Below, piece after piece: positions 44,872 to 56,424 of a stretch of DNA of 64,000 nt. Position numbers and translations under genes: made by a program. The DNA is from Glebionis coronaria (lineage: Eukaryota; Streptophyta; Magnoliopsida; Asterales; Asteraceae): NCBI GenBank assembly GCA_025667525.1, contig CM046877.1, positions 297,348,364 to 297,412,363 on the forward strand, written 5' to 3'. The notes below the pieces were generated by a model, which saw only the letters and a list, made by a program, of their open reading frames with translations, did not search any database and was not told the origin of the DNA. Within the stretch, counting starts at the first letter, position 1. Each line of letters opens with the position of its first letter.

Positions 44872-45309
44872 GATCCTGTTACACAATTCACATCAAAATG
44901 AGTATTCATTCAACGCTTGTGATAACAAAACATGAATAACACAAAATAAGAATAGATAGATGAAAAGAAACAAGAAAGGATGATAGAATAAAGAATAGAA
45001 TTTAGGCAAGGAACGAAGATTCACGAGGAATGAGTCAAAAGACAGGAATTTCTATTGTGACAATCAGCGTCGTTTGTAAATCACGTATTAGTATTATAAT
45101 AATCAAATAATAAACATTTATAAATAAATGTAATTTCATTATGCTTTGAGCATAATTCATAATTAAATATGTATAACATATATACTTTTCTTGTTCTCGT
45201 CTATTGGCAACTCGGAGGTTTCGCTTGCAGATGTTATAGTCAAAAGATTTCAAAATTTTATTTTTGGAAAATCTTTTCGTTCTCTATAACTTGAGCTCTG
45301 ATGCCAATC
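44872..45309 (-). other. Leader and primer-binding site of element E
   Basis: About 440 bp, A/T-rich, with no ORF. On the minus strand TGGCATCAGAGC begins about 3 bases after the 5' LTR (complement about 45295-45307). It differs at one base from the usual initiator Met site. Confidence 0.8.
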
Positions 45310-48212
45310 TGTAACACCCCCAATTTCGGGTCATAGCAGCGGAAGGGTCATTGGGTGTTACTATCATGGTTCAACCTCAATATCATAGAACACGCCTCAA
45401 AATGAGTCGTTTTAACAAAACATACATCCATTCATTTTAAAAGATAAAACAGTTCACACACGGTCCCCAATTAGTTTTAAGGTTTACACAACCAACCAAA
45501 TAATAAAAGTTTCTTAGAATGGATATAGTTTAGAAAAGCGGGCCAAAACATTTTAATTTAGCAAGCTGCGTGAAACCGCCTTCCTTGAGTGCCTACTTCA
45601 TGGACATGAGATAAAACATGCTATAAAGTAAACAAAAATGTTGAGTGAATCTGTAGAGTTTAAAATTAAATAAACGAACACAAGTATTCTGAATAAACCT
45701 TCCGTGGTTGACAATCATGTGGATCAGACATAATTATCGTTGTTATTTCATAAGTCTCGTGAAATTGAACGTTAACATATATTATTTCAGCCCAACACAC
45801 CTAGCCAAGTGCGTATATTTCTCTTATACAATTGCATCCGATGTTTCATTACTGGTGCATCACAACACCACGCGATAGCTAGTCGCGACCGGACTGGGTG
45901 CCACCCCGATAGATCTATCCATAGTATTAGCGTTCCTTTCGATTAACAATTCACGATTCATGGGTCTTTTCAGGCTAAACAAACTTGTATAACAACTTTC
46001 ATCTAAGCATACAATCGGGTCCTTTGTGTTCAATTTTAAAAAAAAAGAGGGTTTACCACAACTTCTCGTTGTACCCTTCATTTATTAATAAATGTTTTTC
46101 CAATAATAAGGGTTTCCACAACTTCTCGTTGTACCCCTTTTATTTTAATAAAACAAGCATGTTATCCCCCTCGCTGGTTTTATAAAACAAGTAAACATGT
46201 TAAAGCGAGGCTATAGACTCACCTTGGTACGATAGTAGTAATGTGACGATCGCCGACGATTTGTGATGCCCGTTAAACACGAAGACCGCAACCTACCAAA
46301 TAAGGTGCGTGCGTTAATAAACGACTCAAGTATAAATAGTACTTAAATAATACGAAAGTCAATTTCATAAAACCATGAAAATCCCGAAAAATTAAAAATA
46401 TAAGTGTACTTCTATACCCTTTTATTCAACACTTATTCTTTTAAACTCTTGCACTCTCGACATTGACCCGTCATAAGACGCCAAGTCAATGCAAGTCAAA
46501 CCATCATTTTAATTTCCTCGGACCAGTAACTAAGTCATTTACATAATGACTTAGAACTTGAGTAAGTCACCATGTCCCATAGTGAATACTCAACTCACGC
46601 CATACAAGTGTTGAACTACGTGTCCAAAATAACAATCAGCATGTACACTCCAAATGTACACACCAATCCAACCTATCTAGACTTGTCCGATTTCGACGAA
46701 ACTTGGTGACAAACTCACACATAATATGAATAAGACTCGGTTTAAATTTCATTCAAAAATATTATTTCTAAGACCTTCTGCCCGACACACCTTCGTGGTA
46801 CAAAAACCGGACAGTTTTACGCCTTTGACTTGTAAAACCATTTTGACTTATCTAAACAATTCCGTTTGCAAAACCGACACTCGGGTTTGAAAATAGACTC
46901 ATGACCTGAGGTTTATCAACTTACAACAGTCCTTGAACATTTTTTTAAAACTCATTTTATAGTCCCCGAGATTCGATCCAAATATCGACAACAATTTTCG
47001 GATTGTGCCGATACCCGTCTCCCGGTACACAAATACTAAAAGTAGCATAACTTTTCGCTCGTAATGAGTTAGAAGCTCTACTTTAGCTCAAATCGAAGCT
47101 AACGAAATTCTCTACAATCCTATCTTATTATTTTACCAAGTTTATTATAGTAAGTATTTCAAAAATAGCCTTAAAGTTACTACTTAAAATTGACCATCTA
47201 AAAATCATACCAAAACAATTTTTCAACCCATTCCAACAATTCCTATAGTCCTAATATCATCCTAATATCATACTAACACATCTAACTAACTCATAACACC
47301 CTCAAATTAAATCTCTCAAAAATTAAATAAATAAAAACCTTACATGCAACAACAACCCACTACTAATATAATAATATTAACAACATCCATCACCATAGAA
47401 ATGGATCAAACATGATGTTCTTCATCAAAAATTGAAAATAAAAATTAAGTGGATGCATGTGGGAAAATTTTATACCAATATGAAGCTTATCAAATTTCCA
47501 AAGTGGGTCTTCTTTTAGATTTGGAAGATTTAAAGTAAAAATTGAACAAATTTGATGAATGTATAAGGGGGGGTGGAGGGCTAGGATATGAACAAGAGAG
47601 AGAGAGTTTAATTTTTTTGTAAAAATGAATTTTTAAATGAAAATGGTTAGTGGAAAATGTTTAAATAGTCCAAAGGTAGGGTAGTTTTTGTCAAAAATGC
47701 ATTCTTTTTCTACAAAAATGCAAGTAAATAGTTTACAAGGTAGAAAGTGTAAATTGTAAATTTTAAAATATTTACGGGGCTCGGGTTTCGTAAAAATACT
47801 TTTCGAAAGTTAAAACGCTTCATAAAAATAATAATAAAGCTTCGACACGACTTAAAACGCAATTAAATCGAAAACGTCGAAAATATAAAATATCGAGACA
47901 ATCGATAATAAAACGTACATTTTTGGGCATCCGTCGGTATCGCGATCACTAATAGTTATCGTCATTCGTTAAAACGTAAAATACGAGAAATAAGGATTAA
48001 ATATAATAAAAATCATTTTCATGATTATTTGAGAATATAATATCGATACCTAACATATTCCTTGTCGGTTTTCATCTAATCGACATTCTTACGCTAGTTT
48101 CAAGTCATAACCTTCTTGGTTAGTCGATATATTTAAAATTCTCATTAAAGCAAACACGTAATACGTAATAGTCGAGATTAAAATAACGCCCTGAAATTGA
48201 CGGGTTGTCACA
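45310..48212 (-). repeat. 5' LTR of element E
   Basis: 2,903 bp, the partner of 37382-40232. It keeps the segment near 47817-47857 that the other LTR lost, and has an extra CCTAATATCAT-type duplication near 47260. Confidence 0.92.
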
Positions 48213-48488
48213 GTTTCGACTTCGGCTTGAATTGCTTTCTTCTTACGAGCACGGGTACGCATACACACCTACAAAAGGAAACGAAAGATAGACAAGAAAT
48301 ATTTTTGGTTTTATTATGGTTTTCTATTTTTTGGTTTTTTTGAAAATTTTATATTTTTTAGGATTTATGAAATTTTTTGAAAATTAGACAATAAAAATAA
48401 CGTTCAAGAGTGAACGGATCCCAAAATCCAACGCGTCTCTCACTAAAAACCGTTAATCTTAACGAAAAGAGCCGACAGCGACGCCATT
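48213..48488 (-). other. Gag start, leader and primer site of Athila D
   Basis: The gag ATG is at 48262-48260; 15 basic codons (MRTRARKKK) lead to the E insertion. A T-rich leader of about 200 bp follows upstream, then the Asp-tRNA-type primer site (complement 48471-48486; TGGCGTCGCTGTCGGC), which differs from that of C by C-to-T-like changes. Confidence 0.82.
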
Positions 48489-48889
48489 TAATACAAGGCT
48501 TTTGCCAAGTAAGAAAAGAGCTATCGTCCGATCTTTTCGAATTGACTATTGGTTAACAGTGCGACTCAGTCGTTCTTGGTGGAATATAAAGGTAAAAGGT
48601 TATCTATTTTAAACTAAAGTAAATATAAATGAAAATGTAAAAGCAAATGTAAATGTCGTTAAGTAAAAGTGGAAGTTTGAAATTTAAAACTAAAGATTAA
48701 TACTTAAAAGTAAATGACGAAAAATTAAAAACTTTAAAAAGTAAATTTTAGAACTATAAATTTAAAACGAAGACACAACTAGATTAAAAATAACACTAAG
48801 TAAGAACGGCGGGAAAAGTTAAATTGGAAATTAAAATAAAATTAGAAAATAAAAACTAGGACTCCATCAGAATACCCCTTATTAGAATC

Positions 48890-49266
48890 CAGTTGGAATG
48901 TTGTCGGAATGTATATAAAAGAAAGCTATCGAAAATAAAGTAAAAACCAAAGCTATCGGAATGTAGTAAAAAGAAGGCTATCGGAATAAGAGAAACCTAT
49001 CGTCGGAATAAACTAAAACAAAGCTATCGGAATACAAGAAAAAGGAAAACAATCGGAATACTTATAACTCAAAGCTGTTGGAATAAAGATCGGAATCCTT
49101 GGAAACTAAGCCCTATCGGAATGTCAAATGAAATCCTACCGTCGGAATGCAGATTGGAATCCCAATAGGAATCACAAAACCCTTTTCTGATCCTTTGATC
49201 GGAATAAAAGGGAAGATTGTCGGAATGCAGGTCGGAATAGGGAAACCCTATTCCGATAGGAAAGAA
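48890..49266 (-). repeat. TTCCG-core array in the D LTR
   Basis: About 18 irregular units with plus-strand core GCTATCGGAATG (sense CATTCCGATAGC). The first sense unit is about 530 nt after TATA. The core is almost the same as that in the unrelated element A. Confidence 0.86.
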
Positions 49267-49769
49267 ATTCGAATAAGCAATCAAATAAACTACTTTTCAA
49301 TAAGCTAAAACTGAAATTTTACCAAACTATAATTAAACGAACTAAATAAGAACGAATAAAACTAACAAAACTCTATATAAGCAACTTTTTAAATTAAACC
49401 TTAAAATTACAAAACCTTTAATGAAACTTTAAAACAAATAAGCTAAATACAAATAAGCCAATAAGCATGTCAAGCTTAAAGCTCAATTCGTATTAAAACT
49501 TAGAGATGAATAAAAAGATATACTTTTTAATCATATGAACATTAAGATGAAACAAAATCAACGATAATCACGAATCAAAGATAAACTAAATAAAGAAAGG
49601 TAGAAGAAGATGATTAAAAACTTGAATTTAAAAGATTAAAGATCAAAGATTTGACACAAGATTAAACAGAAAGCTTGAAAAACATTAAGAAAAACTAGAG
49701 AGAGAAAGTATATTAATCTACTCCTACTTACCTTATAATAATAAAACTAAAAACTACTACTAGCTAACC

Positions 49770-49802
49770 ACCTCCTAAGGACACATTAGGAGGGTATTTA
49801 TA
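49770..49802 (-). promoter_or_regulatory. Core promoter of D: TATA box and hairpin
   Basis: On the minus strand TATAAATA (49802-49795) is followed by CCCTCCTAA, a short loop and TTAGGAGG (49794-49770). Confidence 0.78.
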
Positions 49803-50241
49803 GGAGGAGTACATGTGGTTATGCTTTCTTCTCTCTTTCTTCTTGTCTCGACTCGATTTAATTTCTTTGTCTTTCTCGACGTCGTCTCGAGATTTGTCGA
49901 TATAAATTGAACTTGTCTTATAATTTCTTCAATAATTAGACTTGAGTTCTTCGACTTCATTAAACTTCCGTCTTTAGACTTTTTTTTCGATAAATCTTCA
50001 GAATAGGTCTTGGACTTCCATTCTTTTTGCACTCTTGATCTTTTGACTTCGTCTTTTCTCGTTTTCTTCGATAAAAGCCCATGAAAGCCCGTGTTTTCCT
50101 CCTTTTTCATATTTTTGATCCTAAATCACAACAAAAACACAAACCACGCATAATTCCGACATTTACGACATAAAATACACGTTTTGGCTTGGTTATTATT
50201 ATAATTAAGTGGTCAAATGATGGGTGTTTTCACACCTATCA

Positions 50242-51923
50242 GAGAAGTTTACTCCCACATGCTTAAACATTGAGGACAATGTTTATATCAAGTGTAGGGG
50301 GACTTCTATCATAGTTAAGTGGTCTTTTCCATGAATTTGTCCTCATTTTAACCGGAAAATTTGATTTTTCGACATTTTTCAAAATTTTTAATCTATTTTG
50401 GCCTATTAGTTTTTCCTTTGTTATCGTTATTTACTTTCTTTGCTAAAAATAAAGTTTAATAAAGTGGTTTTAAATTTTTCAAAGTCATGAATCTTTTGAC
50501 TCAACCCGAGTTTACTTATCTAAGTTTACCCTAGCTAGTATCCTTAACGTGTTTAATTCAAGTTTCGCTAGGCTTTTATATAGGGAACTTTAAAACGCGA
50601 AAGTCTTAACTCTTACGGGTTAAGAACAAGAACTTTTCGCAAGTTCCTATAATTGATCCTAGAAAGTCGTTTATCAAGGGAACTTTAAAATGCGAATTCT
50701 AAACTTGAAAGAGTCTAAGAAGTTGCAAGATCCTATAGATGACTTGAAAACCCAAAACTTTGATTTAATTGGCTAAGCATCCACGAGTCTCATTCCTTGA
50801 GATTTTAAATCGTGGAGACCGAGAGATGATAGAGTCAATTATAAGTTTGGTATTCTTTCATGAATTTATGTGAGTTGATTAGAATCTTATTCTCCCATCG
50901 CTTGTTAATAAATATATTTTAAATAAATAAGGTTGTACGATTTGAAAAGTTACTTAGCTTCTAGCCCAAGATCGTTTAAAAGTTGCTCGGTGTTAATTAG
51001 AGTTCATAGCCAAGGCATAACTTATTGAAGCGGGATGCGAAGATTGGCGAGTCCGAAAAGGTCCTAACAAGACATGAGGACTACATTTTGTGATAAAGAT
51101 CCCAAGTGATGTGAAGAATCATTTATCAAAAATCAATATGAAGGATCGAGACACACGACGAAAAGCAAATACTCCCCCTAAAGATCATGGAGAAGTCTAT
51201 CCAAAAAGGCCCTAAAAAGGTATGAGGATAAATAGATCCAAGTCCTAAAAGGAGGCGGATCGTTGTATATCAAAGTCCAAAATAAAGATTGGAGAAAAAT
51301 GAAGAAGTCGTGGTCCAAATATGAAGAATCTCTCAAAACTTCAAGTGAAGAAATTCCTATTATGAAGAGAAGACCATAATTTCAAGAACGTCTCTCAAGA
51401 TTCGAAGTATGAAGTCGCTGCCAAATATCGGTCCGAGAAAGTTCTCAAATCGTGAAGAGAGTTATGCCAAGATATGAACTTTAAGAGATCCCGAGAAGCA
51501 GTTTTAAAAGATTTTGTCCTTTGGCTAACTATTGATTTAATCGTCCCACTTTATTTTCGGCCTAAACAAACTATCAAAATAAGTCAAACAATGCATCCTC
51601 GTGATCATTTAAGACAACAATTAAATAGAAGAGATACACCTAGGAATAAGGGAGTCTAAGTGAATAATTGGGCCACATGATTTTATGTTAGTTTGCTAAC
51701 TTATAATAACAGTGATCTCGTTTACAAGCTTGGTTTGGGGAACGTGAAACTTGAGGGTGATAAACATTCATGACATCCAAACCCCAATGTAAGTCTTTGA
51801 TTTCTTTACTTGTTTAATTTCCTTAATGTTTAGTATTTAATAAAGGCCAAGGTGGGTTAATTATGATTAAAAATGTAATTTGTGCTTTGAAATTAATGCA
51901 TTACATGAGGGCATTGCAATGGT
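50242..51923 (+). other. 3' internal region of Athila F
   Basis: It holds the hairpin at 50264-50284, a polypurine-like AAGTGTAGGGGGA at 50289-50303, and about 1.6 kb that follows the order of 20849-22440 of C. No ORF is supported. Confidence 0.68.
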
Positions 51924-51938
51924 CAAGTGTAGGGGATT
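51924..51938 (+). other. Polypurine tract of Athila F
   Basis: TCAAGTGTAGGGGATT ends at the 3' LTR start. Confidence 0.82.
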
Positions 51939-52379
51939 TAATAAGTGTGAAAACACTTATCCTTTTACCGCTTATTTCCAATAATAACAAGACCAAAACG
52001 TGTATTTTATGTCGTAAAAGTCGGAATTATGCGTGGTTTGTGTTTTTATTGTGTTTCAGGATAAAAATATGAAAAAGGGAGAAAACACGGGCTATCACGG
52101 GCTTTTATCGAAGAAAACGAGAAAAGACGAAGTCAAAAGATCAAGAGTGCAAAAAGAACAGAAGTCCAAGGCCTATTCTAAAGATTTATCGAAGAAAAAG
52201 TCTAAAGACGGAAGTTTAATGAAGTCGAAGAACCAAGTCTAATTAAAGAAGAAAATTATAAGACGAGTTCAATTTATATCGACAAATCCCGAGACGACGT
52301 CGAGAAAGACAAAGAATTTAAATCAAGTCGAGACGTTAAGGAAGAAAGAAGGAAGCATCAACACTTAACCTCCCCACCT

Positions 52380-52412
52380 CCTATATATACCCTCCTAATG
52401 TGTCATTAGGAG
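52380..52412 (+). promoter_or_regulatory. Core promoter of F: TATA box and hairpin
   Basis: CTATATATA (52381-52389) then CCCTCCTAAT-GTGTC-ATTAGGAG (52390-52412). Confidence 0.78.
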
Positions 52413-52917
52413 AGTGTTAGTTAGTTTATTAGTTAATTTTTCAAGTTTTATTTTTAAGTGTGTTTTTATTTTTCTTCTCTCTAATTTTTCAAGCTTATCA
52501 AACCTTCATTTATCTTGTAATCTTTGATCTTAATCTTCAATATAATCAAGCTTATTTTTTAAGTCTCATTCTACCTTTCTTAATAATCTATTGTTTTTGC
52601 TTACTTAATCATGTAGTTGGTTTAATTCTGTTGATGATATGATTGTTTAGCTTATTTGATTGTGCTTACTGAGTTGGTGTGTGTTTAGAGTTTTTAGATT
52701 AAGGTGCTTATTGGCTTAATTTTTATGTTTAATAGTTTTTAAAAAATAAGTAGATTTTGATAAGTTTAATAGTTTTTATAAAAAAGTTTATTTTTTAAAT
52801 TTTTGCTTATTAAGTGTTTTTAAAAGTTTTCAAATTGTTTCTTATTAGCTTTTTCTTAAAGTTGATTTGGTAAAAGTTTTGGTAAGTGCTTATTTGAATA
52901 TTGCTTATTTTGATCTT

Positions 52918-53600
52918 GTTCGGATTCCTTTAAAACCCTTTTAATCCGAATTAGGTGTAATATTTAACTGACTTTCCCGATTTACATGTTTGCTCCATAT
53001 TCCGAACTACCTATCTTTCTTGGATTCCGAGTTACTTCAAGTATTGTGTTTCCCGAATTGGTTGCTGGTTTAATTTCCCGAATTACATCATCATTACATT
53101 TTCTGAGTTAGGTCCAAGACAGCTTATTCCGAATTACGTGGGAAAGTTATATTCCGAGTTAGGTTATGTATACTTGTTATCCGAACTAGGTCATGTCTCT
53201 CGTATTCCGAATTACTTCAGAAACTACATATTCCGAACAAAGTCCTACATTTCGATTCCGAATTAAGTAGGTTATCAATATTCCGAACTACATCCAGTTT
53301 TAGTATTCCGAACTACGTCCTTGTTCCGAATTAAGTCAGAACTCTCATATTCCGAATTACGTCCAAATCACCATATTCCGAACTACTTCCAAAATCATAT
53401 TCCGAGTTACTTCAGAAACCTATAATTCGAATTACTTTGTGGTCCATATTCCGAGTTACGTCAAGGTCCATATTCCGAGTTAGGTTATGTATTTTTGGAT
53501 CCCGAATTAGGTTGGATTTACTTTATTTCGAATTGTGTACAAGAGTGAGCATTCCGAACTATATCAGGAATTATCAGATTCCGAATTATGTTCAGTTTCT
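52918..53600 (+). repeat. TTCCG-core array in the F LTR
   Basis: About 25 irregular units of the type ATTCCGAATTACGTC or ATTCCGAGTTAGG, spaced about 20-35 bp; roughly 18 keep TTCCGA exactly. The first is about 530 nt after TATA. Confidence 0.88.
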
Positions 53601-54049
53601 ATTTTCCTAATTATTTTCAAACCTTTTTTTTCCCGCCTTTTCCACTTAGCTTTATTTTCAATTTATTTTAAGTAAAGTTTTCATTTTTATAAAGTTTTAA
53701 TCTTCAAATTTACTTTTTAAAGCTTTAATTTTCCGTCATTTATTTTTAAACTCTTTAATTTTTAGTTTGAACTTTTAAAGCTTTCGTTTTTAGTCAACAA
53801 ACTTCACATTTTTATTTTTATTTTAAATTAGATAATTTCTTTTTAGTCATTTTTACTAAGTTCTACTGTGAAGCATTTATACTGGAAAGCAATCAAGGTT
53901 AGAAGTTCTCTTTTATTTTTAATAGCTTTTATATTTTTGTTATTTGTAGACTTAGTTAACCAAGCTCCCCCTTTTTAGTGACTGATACCAACAATTCCAC
54001 CATTAACCATGATCAATTCGATTAGATACCGAGAACGATATCGAGTACA

Positions 54050-54604
54050 CAAATGCTAAGCAAAATACCATTTATTAATAACTATAACAAAGGTAAAAAC
54101 AACTAGGCCAAAATAGATCAAAAATTTTGAAAAATGTCGAAAAATCAATTTTCCGGTTAAAATGAGGACAAATACAAGGAAAAGGCCACTTAACTTCGAT
54201 AGAAGTCCCCCTACACTTAATATAAACATTGTCCTCAATGTTTAAGCATATGGAAGTAACCTCCCCTACACTTAGGACATTGTGCACGTTGGTTAAATCT
54301 TGCGAAGGAAGAGACAACTAAAGTGATTCCTATTTCAATCATAAATGATAAAATAATGAATCAAAAGAGTGTAGGATAGAACTAGGAAGATGGGAACATG
54401 GAATCACGGGTCGTCAAAAGTCATCAAGAATGGATCTTTGAAAGCTCGATTCCTTGAACATGATAAGAAAGAAAACAACAAACACATACAAGGGTCACCC
54501 CTACACTTATTATAAAAACAGATAAAGATAGATAGATAATCGGGTTGCCTCCCAAAAAGCGCTTGTTTTTGTTAACCGAGTCACGAGCCTGACTCGTCCC
54601 CGAA
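54050..54604 (-). other. 3' internal region of element G
   Basis: It contains the conserved hairpin AAACATTGTCCTCAATGTTT (54223-54243) and three polypurine-like AAGTGTAGGGG copies (complements 54205-54219, 54261-54275 and 54496-54509). Confidence 0.68.
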
Positions 54605-54850
54605 TTAAATGGTCCATAAGGAAGCCTTCAATGTAATACCGGGATCAAAGACCTTGTCCTCGTTCCCGGAGGACATTAATAAAGGAGAGGCCGGAGGATA
54701 AGTCTTAAAGGGTAGAAAAGTCCTCTCAACATACGAAAAGTATGTGAGATCATGATCCACGGGAGGTGGGGTGGGTAAAGGAATCAAAATGTCAGCCCCA
54801 AAAGACATATGATTATCACTGAGTGGCAAAGCCGTAAAGGTGTCAATCAT
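54605..54850 (-). pseudogene. C-terminal segment of the element G ORF
   Basis: An 81-codon frame, out of frame with 54967-56175 by two bases across the poly-C (plus-strand poly-G) run. It includes PLPTPPPVDHDLTYF and SSGNEDKVFDPGIT. The SSGNED-FDPGI motif is one I remember from the ends of similar composite-family proteins. No function is known to me. Confidence 0.55.
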
Positions 54851-54927
54851 GGAATGGTCATTGTCACCCCCGGGTCAAAGCACTCATCCTTGGTAATGGT
54901 TTCTAAAGGTTGGGATAAAAGGTGCTC

Positions 54928-54951
54928 GGGGGGGGGGGGGGGGGGGGGGGG
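54928..54951. repeat. Run of 24 G
   Basis: An uninterrupted homopolymer on the plus strand (C on the coding strand of G, where it would code for Pro). Its length in the assembly is uncertain. Confidence 0.85.
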
Positions 54952-54966
54952 ACTTGGGACAATATC

Positions 54967-56175
54967 TTAATGCAGCAAATTATCAAAAAGAATATCCCCC
55001 TCCATGTCATCATCATCAATACCCGGAGGTATTGAGAGAATGTCGATTTCCTCCATAGATGTATCATTATTCTCAACTGAAGTAATAGACGGAGGTAAAG
55101 ACTCGGAAATAGGAGCAGAATTCAACGCTTCAATTTTAGCAATAAGAAGATGAACTTTCAGTAATTTGTCGCGAAGAATAACGTCTTCCACCTCATCTAC
55201 AAGACCAAGTTCAGTGGTGAACTTCTCATATGTCGGAGAGAATAAATCAACATCGCCTTCATCGCCAGGAAGAGAAGGAGAAATTTCAAAAGTGAAATTC
55301 TCATAGCGTGGAAAAAAATCATCATTAAGATCGACCTCTTCCGTTGGCTCCATAAAATTCGGTGCATCACAAACCTCATCAAAGAATTCATCAAGACCAA
55401 AATCACTAATTTCACTCGATGTATCACTATCCTTAGACGCATTAGGGATATCAAGAGTATGAGTAGTAATCTCAGAAGATGGGTTGAGATCATAGATATC
55501 ATCCTCGTCATCATCATAATAGTAGTATGGACGCACAAGAGGAGGAGTATAATCACTAAGATTAGATACTTGCTCTTGTTGCTGTTGCTTTTCCTTCTCC
55601 CTTGCTTCTTTTAGTTGAACCACGGCTTATTAAAGTTGCAAAATAAGGGCGTGTGTTTCGTCATTAGGATTCAAAGAAGGTTGATGATCGAGGGTGTATT
55701 GTGGGGGCTCAAAATTATAAAAACCAGAATTATAGCACGGATGTGGCCCATCATAAATCATTGGTTGAAAAGAATTAGAACACGGATTTGGCTCATAATA
55801 ATTCATCGGCTGACAATAAGAAGTATCGTGAGGGCCCCCACAATTGTTGCAATACGGGAATTGAGGAAAACCCGGTGCTCCATGTAGATAGCTATTACCA
55901 TTGTCATAATTTTAACCCGGTTCTTTCTCGTCATGAGACAGGTATCGAATTGGACACGAAACATGCCAATGAGAATTGCTTCCACAATATATGCAAGAGG
56001 GTGGAGTAAGTGTATTAGAAGCAAAGGATGAGTTAATCGAATTGCACGAGGGACAAAATCCAAATTGTGTATTGTCGATATCATTTCCACACCGCTCACA
56101 TGTACACCATTGACATGTTTGAAAACCATACAATGGTCTTCCACACCCTGCAGCACAAGCAACATACGAATCCAT
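54967..56175 (-). pseudogene. Cys-rich, zinc-knuckle and acidic ORF of element G
   Basis: The ATG at 56175-56173 opens a frame of about 403 codons, interrupted in frame by a TAA at 55912-55914 and by TAATAA near 55628. The order is a Cys-rich N-terminus with CAAGC, CQWCTCERCG and CPSCNS (a zinc-ribbon-like set, residues about 8-45); a knuckle CIYCGSNSHWHVSC (CX2CX4HX4C, about 61-74); a second knuckle CNNCGGPHDTSYC (CX2CX3HX4C, the Athila Gag form) after the first stop; a Pro/Tyr/Asn-rich part; a Gln/Lys helix; and an acidic Asp/Glu-rich tail. It occupies the place of gag. Zinc knuckles suggest binding of element RNA; this is inferred. I have seen similar Cys-rich N-termini in composite-family predicted proteins, but know no named family. 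Confidence 0.68.
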
Positions 56176-56424
56176 TACGAATTAAATACAATAAAGAAGT
56201 AAGAGGAATATTTTTGGTGCAAAACTTTTTGAAAAGAAATGCTTTTTATGATTTTTTAAATGTTTTTGGAATTTTATTTTTTTTGGAAATTTTTAATTTT
56301 TATGGATTTTTGAAAATGTTTGAGCAAGAAAAATAACGTTCAAAAGTGAACGGATCCCAAAATCCAACGCGTCTCTCACAAAAAACCGTTAATCTTCACG
56401 AAAAGAGCCGGCAGCAGCGCCATT
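56176..56424 (-). other. Leader and primer site of element G
   Basis: The primer site complement is at 56407-56422 (TGGCGCTGCTGCCGGC, Asp type). A T-rich leader of about 230 bp resembles those of C and D. Confidence 0.82.

Larger units (their letters stand above)
37382..48212 (-). mobile_element. Element E: Tekay/Del-like chromovirus (Ty3/gypsy)
   Basis: 10,831 bp on the minus strand with LTRs of 2,903 bp (5', 45310-48212) and 2,851 bp (3', 37382-40232), flanked by the duplication gtttc (37377-37381 and 48213-48217). The primer site is Met-type and the polypurine tract GGTGGGGATGA. Gag, PR, RT, RNase H, INT and a chromodomain-type C-terminal end are in order. Long LTRs and the C-terminal region fit the Tekay/Del lineage. 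At least four frameshifts and three stops make it inactive. It split the Gag N-terminus of Athila D. Confidence 0.92.
14451..50241 (-). mobile_element. Element D: Athila-lineage gypsy element (gag/protease part, split three times)
   Basis: Its 5' LTR is at 48489-50241, with an Asp-tRNA-type primer site and a gag ATG at 48262. The gag/protease frame then runs leftwards through 48213, 37381-36854 and 16507-14451, split by E (TSD gtttc), B (TSD aaaag) and A. RT and integrase are expected left of the window. D lies inside the 3' region of Athila F; the first bases on its right are gagaa (50242-50246). Its own LTR end is mutated (TAATAC where C has TGATAC). Confidence 0.85.
48489..50241 (-). repeat. 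5' LTR of Athila D
   Basis: 1,753 bp. Its outer end CACACCTATCA matches C. The inner end is TAATAC where C has TGATAC. The LTR family differs from C over most of its length but resembles G and F. Confidence 0.85.
50242..54049 (+). mobile_element. Element F: Athila-lineage 3' end (host of D)
   Basis: Only the 3' internal region (50242-51923), polypurine tract and 3' LTR of a plus-strand Athila are visible; the rest is on the far side of D. Matches to the 3' region of C (in the other orientation) give the assignment. Its LTR end at 54049 abuts the 3' internal region of the opposite-strand element G, so F is inserted in G. Both LTR-start Gs are mutated to A (TAATAAGTGTG for TGATAGGTGTG). Confidence 0.75.
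51939..54049 (+). repeat. 3' LTR of Athila F
   Basis: About 2.1 kb. The start is clear; the end (GAGTACA at 54049) is placed by comparison with the ends of the D and G LTRs and by the change to G sequence, so it may be off by some bases. Confidence 0.72.

Noticed and set aside
55197..55556. Ile/Leu/Met-rich 119-codon minus-strand ORF
   Set aside because: It is a shifted-frame shadow of the acidic tail of the G ORF.
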